From assembly GCF_021602025.1 (NCBI RefSeq), contig NZ_BQHW01000005.1, positions 248,001 through 312,000 of the forward strand: a stretch of DNA of 64,000 nucleotides, written 5' to 3'. The translations under genes were made by a program, and so were the position numbers. The DNA comes from Pseudomonas ceruminis. Its GTDB lineage: Bacteria; Pseudomonadota; Gammaproteobacteria; Pseudomonadales; Pseudomonadaceae. This document shows positions 47,985 to 57,586 of the stretch, piece after piece; the stretch's first letter is position 1, and every line of letters begins with the position of its first letter. The notes beneath the pieces were generated by a model. The model was given only the letters and a program-made list of their open reading frames with translations, was not told the origin of the DNA and did no database searches.

Positions 47985-49016
47985 TCAGTAACTTTCTTCC
48001 GGCAGGCTGGCAATAATCGAGCGGTAGCTGTTCATGCGCTGCGGTTTGATTCGGCCGTCGTCCAGTGCCTTGAGCAGGGCGCAACCTGGCTCGCGATCAT
48101 GTTTGCAGTCGCGGAAGCGGCACGTGCCGAACAGGTCTCGGAACTCGATGAAGCCATCTTCCACGTCGCTACGGCTGACGTGGCCAAGGCCGAATTCACG
48201 GATACCCGGCGAGTCGATCAGGTCACCGCCATTGGGGAAATGGTAGAGGCGTGCGGTAGTGGTGGTATGCGTGCCTTGGCCTGACCATTCGGAAAGGTCG
48301 CCTACACGCGTGCCGGCGTCAGGCAGCAAGCTGTTGACCAGGGACGACTTGCCGACGCCTGACTGTCCGACGAACACGCTGATGTGGCCGTCCAGCATCT
48401 GTTGCAAGCGCTGCATGCCGTCACCGTGGTGCGCCGAAACCTCCAGCAGCGGGTAGCCCAGCTCGCGGTATACCTCGAGCAGGGCGTGCAGGGCCGGGCC
48501 GTTCTCGTCATCGATCAGGTCGGCCTTGTTCAGCAGCAGCAGCGGGCGGATGCCGGCGTGCTCGGCTGCGACCAGGTAGCGGTCGATCAGGTTCGGATGC
48601 GGCTCTGGGGCTGGCGCGAAGACGATCACGATCAGGTCGACGTTGGCGGCCACCGGCTTGAGCTGGCCGTGATTGTTTGGCCGGCACAGTTCGGTGCTGC
48701 GGGGCATCTGCGCGACGATCACGCCAATGCCCTGGTTGCCGGCGCGCCAGACGACGCGGTCACCAGTGACCAGGGCCGGCAGGTTGGCTCGCAGGTGGCA
48801 GCGGAACACCTGGCCTGCGGTTTCGCCGTCCTGCGCCTCGACCTCCACCTGCACACCGAAGTGGGCAATCACCAGGCCCAGTTGCTCCGGCCCCAGGTCG
48901 CCACCCTCCAGCTCGTGCAGCACATGTTGCTCGCGTTTGGCGGCGCGAGCGGCGCGCTCGTTCTGGATTTTTTCGATACGCCAGTTCTGGCGGCGATTGA
49001 GCTGGCGTTTGGCCAT
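47985..49016 (-). CDS. rsgA: Small ribosomal subunit biogenesis GTPase RsgA
   Basis: This 343-residue circularly permuted GTPase matures the 30S subunit. An N-terminal basic tail ([20 protein letters not shown]) and OB fold precede the permuted G motifs: G4 LLLNKADL near residue 160, G1 [18 protein letters not shown] near residue 213, G3 DSPG near residue 265. The C-terminal zinc knuckle is [14 protein letters not shown] near residue 297. The start at 49016 is divergent from orn with a 140-bp gap, a long-conserved rsgA/orn pairing. Confidence 0.95.
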   Translation of the reverse strand: MAKRQLNRRQNWRIEKIQNERAARAAKREQHVLHELEGGDLGPEQLGLVIAHFGVQVEVEAQDGETAGQVFRCHLRANLPALVTGDRVVWRAGNQGIGVIVAQMPRSTELCRPNNHGQLKPVAANVDLIVIVFAPAPEPHPNLIDRYLVAAEHAGIRPLLLLNKADLIDDENGPALHALLEVYRELGYPLLEVSAHHGDGMQRLQQMLDGHISVFVGQSGVGKSSLVNSLLPDAGTRVGDLSEWSGQGTHTTTTARLYHFPNGGDLIDSPGIREFGLGHVSRSDVEDGFIEFRDLFGTCRFRDCKHDREPGCALLKALDDGRIKPQRMNSYRSIIASLPEESY

Positions 49017-49156
49017 GTAGGTTCCGTGGTGGGCAGGATGAAAACGGCAGGCAGTTTAGCACGACGGGCAGTGGACCATTCTGGTTACCTTTGCACCGCG
49101 AATGCGCAGGCCTCTGCCGCTAGGCTACTATGACGGCCTATACGAGGAGCCCTTTC

Positions 49157-49699
49157 ATGCACAACCCACAGAACCTGATCTGGATCGATCTGGAAATGAC
49201 CGGCCTGGATCCGGACCATGACGTCATCATCGAGATGGCCACCATCGTCACCGACAGCGAACTCAATACCCTGGCCGAAGGCCCGGTGATCGCCATCCAC
49301 CACAGCGACGACGTGCTGGCACGCATGGATGAATGGAATACCCGCACCCATGGCGCATCAGGGCTGACCCAGCGTGTGCGCGAGAGCAAGGTCAGCATGG
49401 CCGAGGCCGAAGCGCAGACCATCGCTTTTCTCGAGCAGTGGGTGCCCAAAGGCAAGTCGCCGATCTGCGGCAACAGCATCTGCCAGGACCGCCGCTTCCT
49501 CTATCGCCACATGCGCAACCTGGAAAACTACTTCCATTACCGCAATCTCGATGTTTCCACCTTGAAAGAGCTGGCTGCGCGCTGGGCGCCGCAGGTGCGT
49601 GACAGTTTCAAGAAGGGCAGCACCCACCTGGCGCTGGACGATATCCGCGAGTCCATTGCCGAGCTGCGCCATTACCGCGAGCACTTCATCAAGGTGTGA
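49157..49699 (+). CDS. orn: Oligoribonuclease Orn
   Basis: This 180-residue DEDDh 3'-5' exonuclease degrades 2-5 nt RNAs, including pGpG from c-di-GMP turnover. Motifs are [20 protein letters not shown] at residues 7-26 (Asp, Glu), [20 protein letters not shown] near residue 107, and [14 protein letters not shown] near residue 156. ATG 49157 has GAGGAG at 49144-49149; the in-frame ATG 49130 is not supported. It is likely essential, as in other pseudomonads. Confidence 0.96.
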   Translation: MHNPQNLIWIDLEMTGLDPDHDVIIEMATIVTDSELNTLAEGPVIAIHHSDDVLARMDEWNTRTHGASGLTQRVRESKVSMAEAEAQTIAFLEQWVPKGKSPICGNSICQDRRFLYRHMRNLENYFHYRNLDVSTLKELAARWAPQVRDSFKKGSTHLALDDIRESIAELRHYREHFIKV

Positions 49700-49790
49700 G
49701 CCGCAAGGGCGCAGATAAACTGCCTGCGCCCCCTTTTGGTGCCCTGGGCAACTGGTTAGACTGCGCGCCTTTCCCGCACGGACCCGCGCC

Positions 49791-50402
49791 ATGTTGTTGA
49801 TGCTCTACCTTGTCGCCATCACCGCCGAGGCCATGACCGGCGCCCTGTCAGCCGGCCGCCGCGGCATGGATTGGTTTGGTGTGGTGCTGATCGCCTGCGT
49901 CACCGCCCTGGGGGGCGGCTCGGTGCGTGACGTGCTGCTCGGCCACTACCCGCTGACTTGGGTAAAACACCCGGAGTACCTGGTGCTGACCAGCTTTGCT
50001 GCGCTGCTGACGATTTTCATCGCGCCGATGATGCGCCGCCTGCGCTCGCTGTTTCTGGTGCTCGACGCCCTGGGGTTGGTGGCCTTTACCCTGATTGGGT
50101 GTATGACTGCGCTGGAGATGGGGCAGGGCATGCTGGTGGCGTCGATCAGTGGGGTGATTACCGGGGTGTTTGGCGGAATCTTGCGGGATATTTTCTGTAA
50201 CGATATTCCGTTGGTGTTCCGCCGTGAGCTGTATGCCAGCGTGTCGTTCGCGGCCGCCTGGTTCTACCTGGGGTGCGTGTATTTCAAGGTGCCGGCTGAG
50301 CAGGCCATGCTGCTGACCTTGTTTGGTGGATTTCTGGTGCGGCTTTTGGCGATCCGGTTCCATTGGGAAATGCCGAAGTTTCACTACAACGACCAGCAGT
50401 GA
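49791..50402 (+). CDS. TRIC/UPF0126 family membrane protein (YicG-like)
   Basis: This 203-residue protein with seven hydrophobic helices carries an internal duplication: VTALGGGSVRDVLLGHYPLT near residue 37 and ITGVFGGILRDIFCNDIPLV near residue 120 are the two glycine-rich TRIC repeats. Prokaryotic TRIC homologues form trimeric cation channels; YicG relatives have been linked to glycine handling. The physiological role here is unclear. It sits 91 bp after orn and converges on queG with a hairpin between. Confidence 0.86.
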   Translation: MLLMLYLVAITAEAMTGALSAGRRGMDWFGVVLIACVTALGGGSVRDVLLGHYPLTWVKHPEYLVLTSFAALLTIFIAPMMRRLRSLFLVLDALGLVAFTLIGCMTALEMGQGMLVASISGVITGVFGGILRDIFCNDIPLVFRRELYASVSFAAAWFYLGCVYFKVPAEQAMLLTLFGGFLVRLLAIRFHWEMPKFHYNDQQ

Positions 50403-50406
50403 CATA

Positions 50407-50447
50407 GCGCAGGCTGCTCCGTAGCAACGCCTGCAAAAAGCCTGCGC
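50407..50447. terminator. Bidirectional hairpin between the TRIC gene and queG
   Basis: GCGCAGGC (50407-50414) and GCCTGCGC (50440-50447) form a perfect 8-bp stem around a 25-nt loop holding an A-run, filling most of the 47-bp convergent gap. Confidence 0.6.
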
Positions 50448-50449
50448 CT

Positions 50450-51520
50450 TCAGGCCTGGCGCGCCTGGTGCTGCCCCAGGGCCCACTCCACATGCTCGCG
50501 CACCAGCTCCGACGGGTCCTCCCGTCGCGCTTTCAATGCCTCCAGCACCGGAATCGTCGAAGGCGCATTGCCCAGGCCCACCGCCAGGTTGCGCAGCCAG
50601 CGCTCATACCCCGCCCGCCGCAGCGGCCCACCCTCGGTCTTGCGCAAAAAGGTCTTTTCGTCCCACAGAAACATCTCGGCCAGTTCGGCATTCTCCAGGC
50701 CATGCCGCGGCTGGAAGTCGTTTTCCTGTGTTGGCCGGGCAAAGCGGTTCCAGGGGCAGACGATCTGGCAATCATCGCAACCGAACACCCGGTTGCCCAT
50801 CATTGGGCGCAACTCGACGGGGATGGCGCCCTTGAGCTCGATGGTGAGGTAGGAAATGCAGCGCCTGGCGTCCAGCACGTAAGGCCCGACGAAGGCCTTG
50901 GTCGGGCAGATGTCCAGGCAGGCCTGGCAGCGCCCGCAGTGCTCGCTGGCATGGGCATCGTCCACCGGAAGCGGCAGGTCGACGAACAGTTCGGCCAAGA
51001 AGAAGTAGCTGCCCGCCTTGCGATTGAGCAGCAGGGTGTTCTTGCCGATCCAGCCCAGCCCGGCCTGCTCGGCTATGGCTTTTTCCAGCACGGGCGCGCT
51101 GTCGACGAAGGCCCGGTAGCCGAACGGGCCGATGTCTTCCTGAATGCGATCGGCCAGGTGCTGTACGCGTTTGCGCACCAGCTTGTGGTAGTCCCGGCCG
51201 AGGGCATAGCGTGACACGTAGGCCTTTTCTGGCTGGGCCAGGCGTTGTGCCATCTGCGTGTGGCCAGGCAGATAGTCCATGCGTAGAGAAACCACGCGCA
51301 CCGTACCGGGGATGAGCTGGTCGGGATGGGCACGTTTGCTGCCATGTGCGCCCAGGTATTCCATCTCGCCCTGGTAGCCGGCCTCAAGCCAGCGTTGCAG
51401 GTGATGTTCGTGTTCGCCAAGGTCGACCCCGGCGATGCCAACGTGGGCAAAACCGAGTTCGCGGCCCCAATCCTTGATGGACAGGGCCAGTGCGGCGAGG
51501 TCAAGTGTGCAGGCGGACAT
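50450..51520 (-). CDS. queG: Epoxyqueuosine reductase QueG
   Basis: QueG reduces epoxyqueuosine to queuosine in tRNA with a cobalamin and two 4Fe-4S clusters. The 356-residue protein has the N-terminal DUF1730 region LGFAHVGIAGVDLGEHEHHL near residue 22. The first ferredoxin cluster motif is CGRCQACLDICPTKAFVGPY near residue 196. The second, FGCDDCQIVCPWNRFA near residue 252, is Cx2Cx3C plus an upstream Cys. The C-terminus is HEAT-like. It is divergent from the nnrD-led supercluster, with 64 bp between starts. Confidence 0.95.
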   Translation of the reverse strand: MSACTLDLAALALSIKDWGRELGFAHVGIAGVDLGEHEHHLQRWLEAGYQGEMEYLGAHGSKRAHPDQLIPGTVRVVSLRMDYLPGHTQMAQRLAQPEKAYVSRYALGRDYHKLVRKRVQHLADRIQEDIGPFGYRAFVDSAPVLEKAIAEQAGLGWIGKNTLLLNRKAGSYFFLAELFVDLPLPVDDAHASEHCGRCQACLDICPTKAFVGPYVLDARRCISYLTIELKGAIPVELRPMMGNRVFGCDDCQIVCPWNRFARPTQENDFQPRHGLENAELAEMFLWDEKTFLRKTEGGPLRRAGYERWLRNLAVGLGNAPSTIPVLEALKARREDPSELVREHVEWALGQHQARQA

Positions 51521-51550
51521 GGATGGGCAGGCAATACGGGCTCAGGTGCG

Positions 51551-51556
51551 TATAAT
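51551..51556 (+). promoter_or_regulatory. Candidate -10 element for the nnrD operon
   Basis: A consensus TATAAT (51551-51556) lies 28 bp before the nnrD ATG in the queG-nnrD divergent gap. No clear -35 is seen at the usual distance. Confidence 0.4.
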
Positions 51557-51584
51557 TCTGCCAGACATTGGAGCCTTTGACCCC

Positions 51585-52445
51585 ATGCCCCAGACCAAAC
51601 ACCCAAGCCATGCCCCGCAACTGCTCAGCAGCGTGGCCGTCGCGCACCTGCCTGCAAGGCCCGCACATGCCCATAAAGGCGACTTTGGCCATGTGCTGGT
51701 GGTGGGCGGCGACCTGGGGACCGGTGGTGCAGTGCTGCTCAGCGCCGAGGCTGCCTTACGATGCGGCGCGGGGCTGGTCAGTGTGGCGACGCGGCCCGAA
51801 CACGTCGCTGCAGGCCTTACGCGCATGCCTGAGTGCATGTGCCTGGGGGTCAGTTCGGCCAACCAACTGATAGGTGTGCTGGAGCGCGCCTCGGTGCTGG
51901 TGGTCGGCCCGGGCCTGGGCCAGGCCGCCTGGGGGCGTAGCCTGTTGTCGGCGGTAGCCAATGCCGAGCGGCCACAGGTGTGGGATGCCGATGCGTTGAA
52001 TCTGCTGGCGCGCACACCGCTGGCATTGCCCAGTGGCAGTATCCTCACCCCACACCCCGGGGAGGCGGCGCGGCTGCTGGGTATCTCCACCGAGGCGGTA
52101 CAGGCCGACCGGCCAGGGGCGGCGCGCAAGCTGGCGCGCCGCTATGCCAGCGTCTGTGTGCTTAAAGGGGCCGGTACGCTGGTGGCCGACCCTGCGGGCC
52201 AACTGGCCTTGTGCGAGCGCGGGCACCCGGCGATGGCCGGGGCAGGCTTGGGCGATGTGCTGACCGGCGTGCTGGCGGCGCTGCTGGCGCAGGGGCTGGA
52301 TGCCTGGCAGGCCGCGTGTCTTGGGGTATGGCTGCATGCCTGTGCGGGCGAGCGCCTCGGCGTCAAAGGTAGAGGGCTGGCGGCCGGTGATCTGGCGCCG
52401 GTCATTCGTGAGTTGTTGGAGGAGCATTCTGCGTGTCTGGCATAA
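51585..52445 (+). CDS. nnrD: ADP-dependent NAD(P)H-hydrate dehydratase (NnrD), stand-alone
   Basis: This 286-residue ribokinase-like enzyme repairs hydrated NAD(P)H. GDFGHVLVVGGDLGTGGAVL near residue 28 and HPAMAGAGLGDVLTGVLAAL near residue 214 carry the ADP site and the catalytic Asp. In E. coli this domain is fused to an epimerase domain (Nnr/YjeF); here only the dehydratase is encoded. ATG 51585 is preceded by GGAG at 51570-51573. It overlaps the tsaE start by 13 bp. Confidence 0.9.
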   Translation: MPQTKHPSHAPQLLSSVAVAHLPARPAHAHKGDFGHVLVVGGDLGTGGAVLLSAEAALRCGAGLVSVATRPEHVAAGLTRMPECMCLGVSSANQLIGVLERASVLVVGPGLGQAAWGRSLLSAVANAERPQVWDADALNLLARTPLALPSGSILTPHPGEAARLLGISTEAVQADRPGAARKLARRYASVCVLKGAGTLVADPAGQLALCERGHPAMAGAGLGDVLTGVLAALLAQGLDAWQAACLGVWLHACAGERLGVKGRGLAAGDLAPVIRELLEEHSACLA

Positions 52446-52897
52446 CCCTGTTTCTGGCCGATGAAGCGGCCACTGTCGCATTTGGCGCAACCCTGGCCGA
52501 GGTGACCGGCGGTCACGGCGTGATCTTTCTCGAAGGCGACCTGGGCGCTGGCAAAACTACGCTGTCCAGAGGCTTGATCCGCGGCCTGGGCCATACCGGT
52601 GCAGTGAAAAGCCCCACCTTCACCGTGGTCGAGCCATACGAAATCGGTGAGGTGCGGGCCTTCCATTTCGACCTGTACCGCCTGGTCGATCCGGAGGAGT
52701 TGGAGTACATGGGCATTCGTGACTACTTCGAGGGCGACCCGCTGTGCCTGTTCGAGTGGCCACAAAAGGGGGCGGGCGTTTTGCCAAAGCCTGACCTGAC
52801 CATTACCATAAGCCCCCAAGCGGGCGGACGCTCGCTGAACCTTTCGCCGCAGGGGGCTCGCGGCGAGGCCTGGTGCACTGCGCTGGCCAAACACTAA
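52433..52897 (+). CDS. tsaE: tRNA t6A37 synthesis ATPase TsaE
   Basis: This 154-residue P-loop protein of the TsaBDE threonylcarbamoyladenosine complex has Walker A GDLGAGKTTLSRGLI near residue 34 and a Walker-B-like FHFDLYRLVDPEELEYMGI near residue 77. GTG 52433 has GGAGGAG upstream. It overlaps nnrD by 13 bp and is followed 20 bp later by amiB, a conserved order. Confidence 0.94.
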   Translation: MSGITLFLADEAATVAFGATLAEVTGGHGVIFLEGDLGAGKTTLSRGLIRGLGHTGAVKSPTFTVVEPYEIGEVRAFHFDLYRLVDPEELEYMGIRDYFEGDPLCLFEWPQKGAGVLPKPDLTITISPQAGGRSLNLSPQGARGEAWCTALAKH

Positions 52898-52917
52898 AAA
52901 CAGAAAGTGGGGTAGGT

Positions 52918-54351
52918 ATGCGCATACGCGCACTGGTCGCTGTCGTTGGGCTGCTGTTGACAGCGGTGACCGTTGACGCTCTGGCCGTCACTCAAGTCAA
53001 GAGCATGCGCCTGTGGCGCGCGCCGGACAACACGCGGCTGGTCTTTGACCTGTCTGGCCCCGTGCAGCATAGCGTCTTCACCCTCAGCGCACCCGATCGC
53101 CTGGTCATCGACATCAACGGTGCGACCCTGGCCGCGCCGCTGAACGTGTCCACCTCGAACACGCCGATCAGCAGCGTGCGCTCTGCTCAGCGTACGCCCA
53201 CCGACCTGCGGGTGGTGGTCGACCTGAAGAAGTCGGTGACGCCCAAGAGCTTCACCCTGGCGCCCAATGCCCAGTACGGCAACCGCCTGGTGGTCGACCT
53301 GTACGATCAGGAGGCCGACGCCATTGCCGCGACTGCCCCTGCAACACCGCCGACGCCGGTGCAAACCCCCGCGACCACGCCGGCTGTTCCGGTGACCCCC
53401 ACGCAGCCTGCGATCAAGCTGCCGCCGGTGCCCAGTGGCAAACGTGACATCGTGGTCGCCATCGATGCCGGCCACGGCGGTGAAGACCCGGGTGCCTCCG
53501 GCTCACGCGGCCAGCACGAAAAAGACATCGTGCTGCAGATCGCCAAGGAGCTGCAGCGTCAGATCAATGGCGAGAAGGGCTACCGCGCCGAGCTGACCCG
53601 TACCGGTGACTACTTCATCCCGCTGCGCAAGCGTACCGAGATCGCGCGCAAGAAAGGCGCCGACCTGTTCATCTCCATCCACGCCGACGCCGCGCCCTCG
53701 CGTGCCGCCTTTGGCGCTTCGGTGTTCGCCCTGTCCGACCGCGGTGCCACCTCCGAGACGGCGCGCTGGCTGGCCGACACGGAAAACCGCTCTGACCTGA
53801 TCGGTGGTGCCGGCAACGTCAGCCTCGACGACAAGGACCGCATGCTGGCCGGGGTGCTGCTCGACCTGTCGATGACCGCAACGCTCAGCTCCAGCCTCAA
53901 TGTTGGGCAGAAGGTGCTGGGCAACATGGGGCGCGTCACCTCGCTGCACAAGCAGCGCGTGGAGCAGGCAGGCTTCATGGTGCTCAAGTCGCCTGACATC
54001 CCGTCGATCCTCGTCGAAACCGGGTTCATTTCTAATAACAATGAAGCCGCCAAGCTGGCGACTGCCAGCCACCAGCAGGCCCTGGCCCGCTCGATACATA
54101 CCGGTGTGCGCCAGTACTTCCAGCAGAACCCGCCGCCCGGCACCTACATCGCCTGGCTACGCGACAGTGGCAAGATCGCCCAAGGCCCGCGTGAACATAC
54201 CGTGCGCCCTGGCGAGACCCTGGCAATGCTTGCGGTGCGCTACCAGGTCAGCGTGGCCAGCCTGCGCAGTACCAACAGCCTCAAAACCGATGAGTTGAAG
54301 GTCGGTCAGCACCTGGATATCCCTGCTACCACACTGGCCTCGCAGCAATGA
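52918..54351 (+). CDS. amiB: N-acetylmuramoyl-L-alanine amidase AmiB with AMIN and LysM domains
   Basis: This 477-residue periplasmic septum-splitting amidase has a signal peptide ([20 protein letters not shown]...), an AMIN domain (residues about 26-130, [20 protein letters not shown]), a Thr/Pro-rich linker (about 138-170), and an Amidase_3 zinc domain with [20 protein letters not shown] near residue 177 and the catalytic Glu in [15 protein letters not shown] near residue 364. A C-terminal LysM ([20 protein letters not shown] near residue 428) binds glycan. The start ATG 52918 begins the signal peptide. The stop overlaps mutL by 4 bp. Confidence 0.95.
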   Translation: MRIRALVAVVGLLLTAVTVDALAVTQVKSMRLWRAPDNTRLVFDLSGPVQHSVFTLSAPDRLVIDINGATLAAPLNVSTSNTPISSVRSAQRTPTDLRVVVDLKKSVTPKSFTLAPNAQYGNRLVVDLYDQEADAIAATAPATPPTPVQTPATTPAVPVTPTQPAIKLPPVPSGKRDIVVAIDAGHGGEDPGASGSRGQHEKDIVLQIAKELQRQINGEKGYRAELTRTGDYFIPLRKRTEIARKKGADLFISIHADAAPSRAAFGASVFALSDRGATSETARWLADTENRSDLIGGAGNVSLDDKDRMLAGVLLDLSMTATLSSSLNVGQKVLGNMGRVTSLHKQRVEQAGFMVLKSPDIPSILVETGFISNNNEAAKLATASHQQALARSIHTGVRQYFQQNPPPGTYIAWLRDSGKIAQGPREHTVRPGETLAMLAVRYQVSVASLRSTNSLKTDELKVGQHLDIPATTLASQQ

Positions 54352-56246
54352 GCGGCGGTTCGCGCATTCAGCTGCTCAGCCCGCGGCTGGCCAACCAGAT
54401 TGCCGCTGGTGAGGTGGTCGAGCGCCCAGCGTCGGTGGCCAAGGAGCTGTTGGAAAACAGCCTCGACTCCGGTGCGCGGCGCATCGATGTCGAAGTCGAG
54501 CAGGGCGGCGTCAAGCTGCTGCGGGTGCGGGATGATGGCAGCGGTATCTCCGCCGACGACCTGCCATTGGCCCTGGCCCGTCACGCCACCAGCAAGATCC
54601 GTGAGCTGGAGGACCTCGAAGGGGTGTTGAGCCTGGGCTTTCGTGGCGAGGCCCTGGCCTCCATCAGCTCGGTGGCGCGCCTGACCCTGACCTCACGCAC
54701 CGCCAGCGCCCCCGAGGCGTGGCAGGTCGAGACCGAGGGCCGTGACATGACGCCTCGGGTGCAGCCTGCGGCGCACCCGGTCGGGACCTCGGTGGAAGTG
54801 CGCGACCTGTTCTTCAATACCCCGGCCCGGCGCAAGTTCCTCAAGGCCGAGAAGACCGAATTCGATCACCTGCAGGAAGTCATCCGCCGTCTGGCCCTGG
54901 CCCGCTTCGATGTTGGCTTCCACTTGCGGCACAACGGCAAGAGCATCCTCAGCCTGCACGAAGCGCACGACGAGACCGCCCGTGCACGGCGGGTCGGTGC
55001 AATCTGCGGCCCAGGCTTCATGGAGCAGGCGCTGCCGATCGATGTCGAGCGCAACGGCTTGCGTCTATGGGGTTGGGTCGGCCTGCCGACGTTCTCGCGC
55101 AGCCAGGCAGACCTGCAGTATTTCTTCGTCAACGGCCGTGCAGTGCGCGACAAGCTGGTTGCCCATGCGGTGCGCCAGGCGTATCGCGATGTGCTGTTCA
55201 ATGGCCGTCACCCGACCTTTGTGCTGTTCCTTGAGCTCGAGCCCAACGGGGTCGATGTCAACGTCCACCCGACCAAGCACGAAGTGCGTTTTCGCGAAGG
55301 GCGCTCGGTTCACGACTTCCTGTATGGCACCTTACACCGTGCCCTGGCCGATGTGCGGCCGGAAGATCAACTGGCCGCGCCCGCCACGGCCGCCGAGATC
55401 GTCCGGCCCACGGGCCAACAGGCGGGTGAGTTCGGGCCTCAGGGCGAGATGCGCCTGGCCTCGCCGGTGCTCGAGCAGCCCCAGGCGCAGCCACATTCGA
55501 TTTCCAACGGTGGCAGTGGCGCGGGTTACCAGTATCAGTACACCCCGCGCCCCGCTCAGCCGCTGCCAACGGCCGAGGCGCAGGCGGTCTATCGCGAGTT
55601 CTACAAGCCACTGAACGACGGCGTGGCCGCGCCAGCAGCGCTGCCAGAAAGCCAGGGCGACATCCCGCCGCTGGGCTATGCGCTGGCGCAGCTCAAGGGT
55701 ATCTATATCCTTGCCGAGAACGCCGTCGGGCTGGTCCTTGTGGACATGCACGCTGCCCACGAGCGGATCATGTACGAGCGGCTCAAGGTAGCCATGGCCA
55801 GTGAAGGCCTCAGTGGCCAGCCGCTGCTGGTGCCTGAAACGCTGGCGATGAGCCAGCGCGAAGCCGATTGCGCCGAAGAGCACGCCCAGTGGTTCCAGCG
55901 ACTGGGCTTCGAACTGCAGCGCCTAGGCCCGGAAACCCTTGCGATCCGCCAGATCCCGGCCCTGCTCAAGCAGGCCGAGGCCAATCGCCTGGTCCAGGAC
56001 GTGCTGGCGGACCTGATGGAATACGGCACCAGCGACCGCATCCAGGCGCACATCAACGAGTTGCTCGGGACCATGGCCTGCCACGGCGCGGTACGCGCCA
56101 ATCGGCGCCTGACCCTCCCCGAGATGAACGCCCTGCTGCGCGACATGGAAAACACCGAACGCAGTGGCCAGTGCAACCACGGCCGGCCAACCTGGACCCA
56201 GATGGGCCTGGACGATCTGGACAAACTTTTCCTGCGCGGTCGATGA
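54348..56246 (+). CDS. mutL: DNA mismatch repair protein MutL
   Basis: This 632-residue GHKL ATPase links MutS to downstream repair. ATPase motifs are [20 protein letters not shown] near residue 33, VRDDGSGIS near residue 60 and [16 protein letters not shown] near residue 96. The C-terminal region has [12 protein letters not shown] near residue 465, a DQHA(X)2E(X)4E-type metal motif with Met for Gln, consistent with the latent endonuclease known in Pseudomonas MutL (absent in E. coli). A linker at about residues 345-430 is Pro/Gln-rich. ATG 54348 overlaps the amiB stop. Confidence 0.96.
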   Translation: MSGGSRIQLLSPRLANQIAAGEVVERPASVAKELLENSLDSGARRIDVEVEQGGVKLLRVRDDGSGISADDLPLALARHATSKIRELEDLEGVLSLGFRGEALASISSVARLTLTSRTASAPEAWQVETEGRDMTPRVQPAAHPVGTSVEVRDLFFNTPARRKFLKAEKTEFDHLQEVIRRLALARFDVGFHLRHNGKSILSLHEAHDETARARRVGAICGPGFMEQALPIDVERNGLRLWGWVGLPTFSRSQADLQYFFVNGRAVRDKLVAHAVRQAYRDVLFNGRHPTFVLFLELEPNGVDVNVHPTKHEVRFREGRSVHDFLYGTLHRALADVRPEDQLAAPATAAEIVRPTGQQAGEFGPQGEMRLASPVLEQPQAQPHSISNGGSGAGYQYQYTPRPAQPLPTAEAQAVYREFYKPLNDGVAAPAALPESQGDIPPLGYALAQLKGIYILAENAVGLVLVDMHAAHERIMYERLKVAMASEGLSGQPLLVPETLAMSQREADCAEEHAQWFQRLGFELQRLGPETLAIRQIPALLKQAEANRLVQDVLADLMEYGTSDRIQAHINELLGTMACHGAVRANRRLTLPEMNALLRDMENTERSGQCNHGRPTWTQMGLDDLDKLFLRGR

Positions 56247-56247
56247 C

Positions 56248-57219
56248 ATGAGCGGCAAGCCCCCAGCGATATTCCTCATGGGCCCGACGGCGGCCGGCAA
56301 GACCGACCTGGCCATCGAGCTCACCAAAGCCCTGCCATGCGAGTTGATCAGTGTCGATTCGGCGCTGGTCTATCGCGGCATGGACATCGGCACTGCCAAG
56401 CCTTCCAGGGAAGTGCTGGCAGCCCATCCGCACCGGCTGATCGACATTCTCGACCCGGCCGAGAGCTATTCGGCCGCGCAGTTTCGTACCGACGCCCTGC
56501 AAGCCATGGCCGAGATCACGGCGCGCGGCAAGGTTCCGCTGCTGGTCGGTGGCACCATGCTCTATTACAAGGCGCTGATTGAGGGCCTGGCCGACATGCC
56601 GGCGGCCGATGCCGCAGTGCGGGCCGAGCTGGAAGCCCAGGCAGAGGCACTGGGGCTGGCCGAACTGCACCGGCAGTTGGCCGAAGTGGACCCGGTTTCG
56701 GCGGCACGCATCCACCCCAACGACCCTCAGCGTGTCATTCGCGCCCTGGAAGTCTACCGGGTAAGCGGCCAGAGCATGACAGCCCATCGCCAGCGTCAAT
56801 TCGCGGAAAGTAGCGGCGCAGACGCAGGCGCTGACGGTCATTTGCCCTATACTGTCGCGAGTTTGGCGATTGCACCTACAGATCGTCACATTTTGCATCA
56901 GCGAATTGCGCTACGATTTTCGCAGATGCTGGAACAGGGCTTCATCGACGAGGTCCGATCGCTGCGAGCCAGAAGTGACTTGCACGCCGGGCTGCCGTCT
57001 ATACGGGCAGTGGGGTATCGGCAGGTCTGGGATTACCTGGACGGCAAGCTGAGTGAGAATGAGATGCGTGAACGCGGTATCATTGCCACCCGGCAGCTGG
57101 CCAAGCGGCAATTCACCTGGTTGCGTGGCTGGCCCGACGTGCACTGGCTCGACAGCCTGGCCTGCGACAATCTGTCCCGCACCTTGAAATACCTGGGGAC
57201 CGTCTCCATATTGAGCTGA
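56248..57219 (+). CDS. miaA: tRNA dimethylallyltransferase MiaA
   Basis: MiaA adds the dimethylallyl group to A37 of tRNAs reading UNN codons. The 323-residue protein has the P-loop [18 protein letters not shown] at residues 8-25, the conserved [20 protein letters not shown] near residue 35 and [19 protein letters not shown] near residue 98. ATG 56248 starts one base after the mutL stop; the upstream open frame is shadow. It precedes hfq by 94 bp. Confidence 0.96.
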   Translation: MSGKPPAIFLMGPTAAGKTDLAIELTKALPCELISVDSALVYRGMDIGTAKPSREVLAAHPHRLIDILDPAESYSAAQFRTDALQAMAEITARGKVPLLVGGTMLYYKALIEGLADMPAADAAVRAELEAQAEALGLAELHRQLAEVDPVSAARIHPNDPQRVIRALEVYRVSGQSMTAHRQRQFAESSGADAGADGHLPYTVASLAIAPTDRHILHQRIALRFSQMLEQGFIDEVRSLRARSDLHAGLPSIRAVGYRQVWDYLDGKLSENEMRERGIIATRQLAKRQFTWLRGWPDVHWLDSLACDNLSRTLKYLGTVSILS

Positions 57220-57313
57220 GTCCCTGCTGATTGCCGTCTATTCTTGCGAAGGGGCGGCATAACTTATCGATTTCTTTGATTTTCTACTATTGATCCTTAC
57301 AGGAGTGCGGCAT

Positions 57314-57574
57314 ATGTCAAAAGGGCATTCGCTACAAGACCCTTACTTGAACACCTTGAGAAAAGAAAAGGTCCCGGTTTCGATCTATCTGGTCAACGGG
57401 ATCAAGCTGCAGGGCTCGATCGAATCGTTCGACCAGTTCGTGGTGTTGCTGAAGAACACCGTCAGCCAGATGGTCTACAAGCACGCCATTTCGACCGTGG
57501 TCCCTGCGCGTCCGGTTCGCCTGCCAAGCCCGTCCGATTCCGAACACGGCGACAGCGAGCCAGGCAACGCCTGA
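57314..57574 (+). CDS. hfq: RNA chaperone Hfq
   Basis: This 86-residue Sm-like hexamer protein has the Sm1 motif [20 protein letters not shown] near residue 21 and Sm2 motif [12 protein letters not shown] near residue 55. The C-terminal tail is short (about 15 residues, acidic), as in Pseudomonas, unlike E. coli. ATG 57314 has AGGAG at 57301-57305. It sits in the classic miaA-hfq-hflX order. A TACTAT at 57285-57290 could be an internal -10. Confidence 0.97.
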   Translation: MSKGHSLQDPYLNTLRKEKVPVSIYLVNGIKLQGSIESFDQFVVLLKNTVSQMVYKHAISTVVPARPVRLPSPSDSEHGDSEPGNA

Positions 57575-57586
57575 TAGGAGCCTGCA

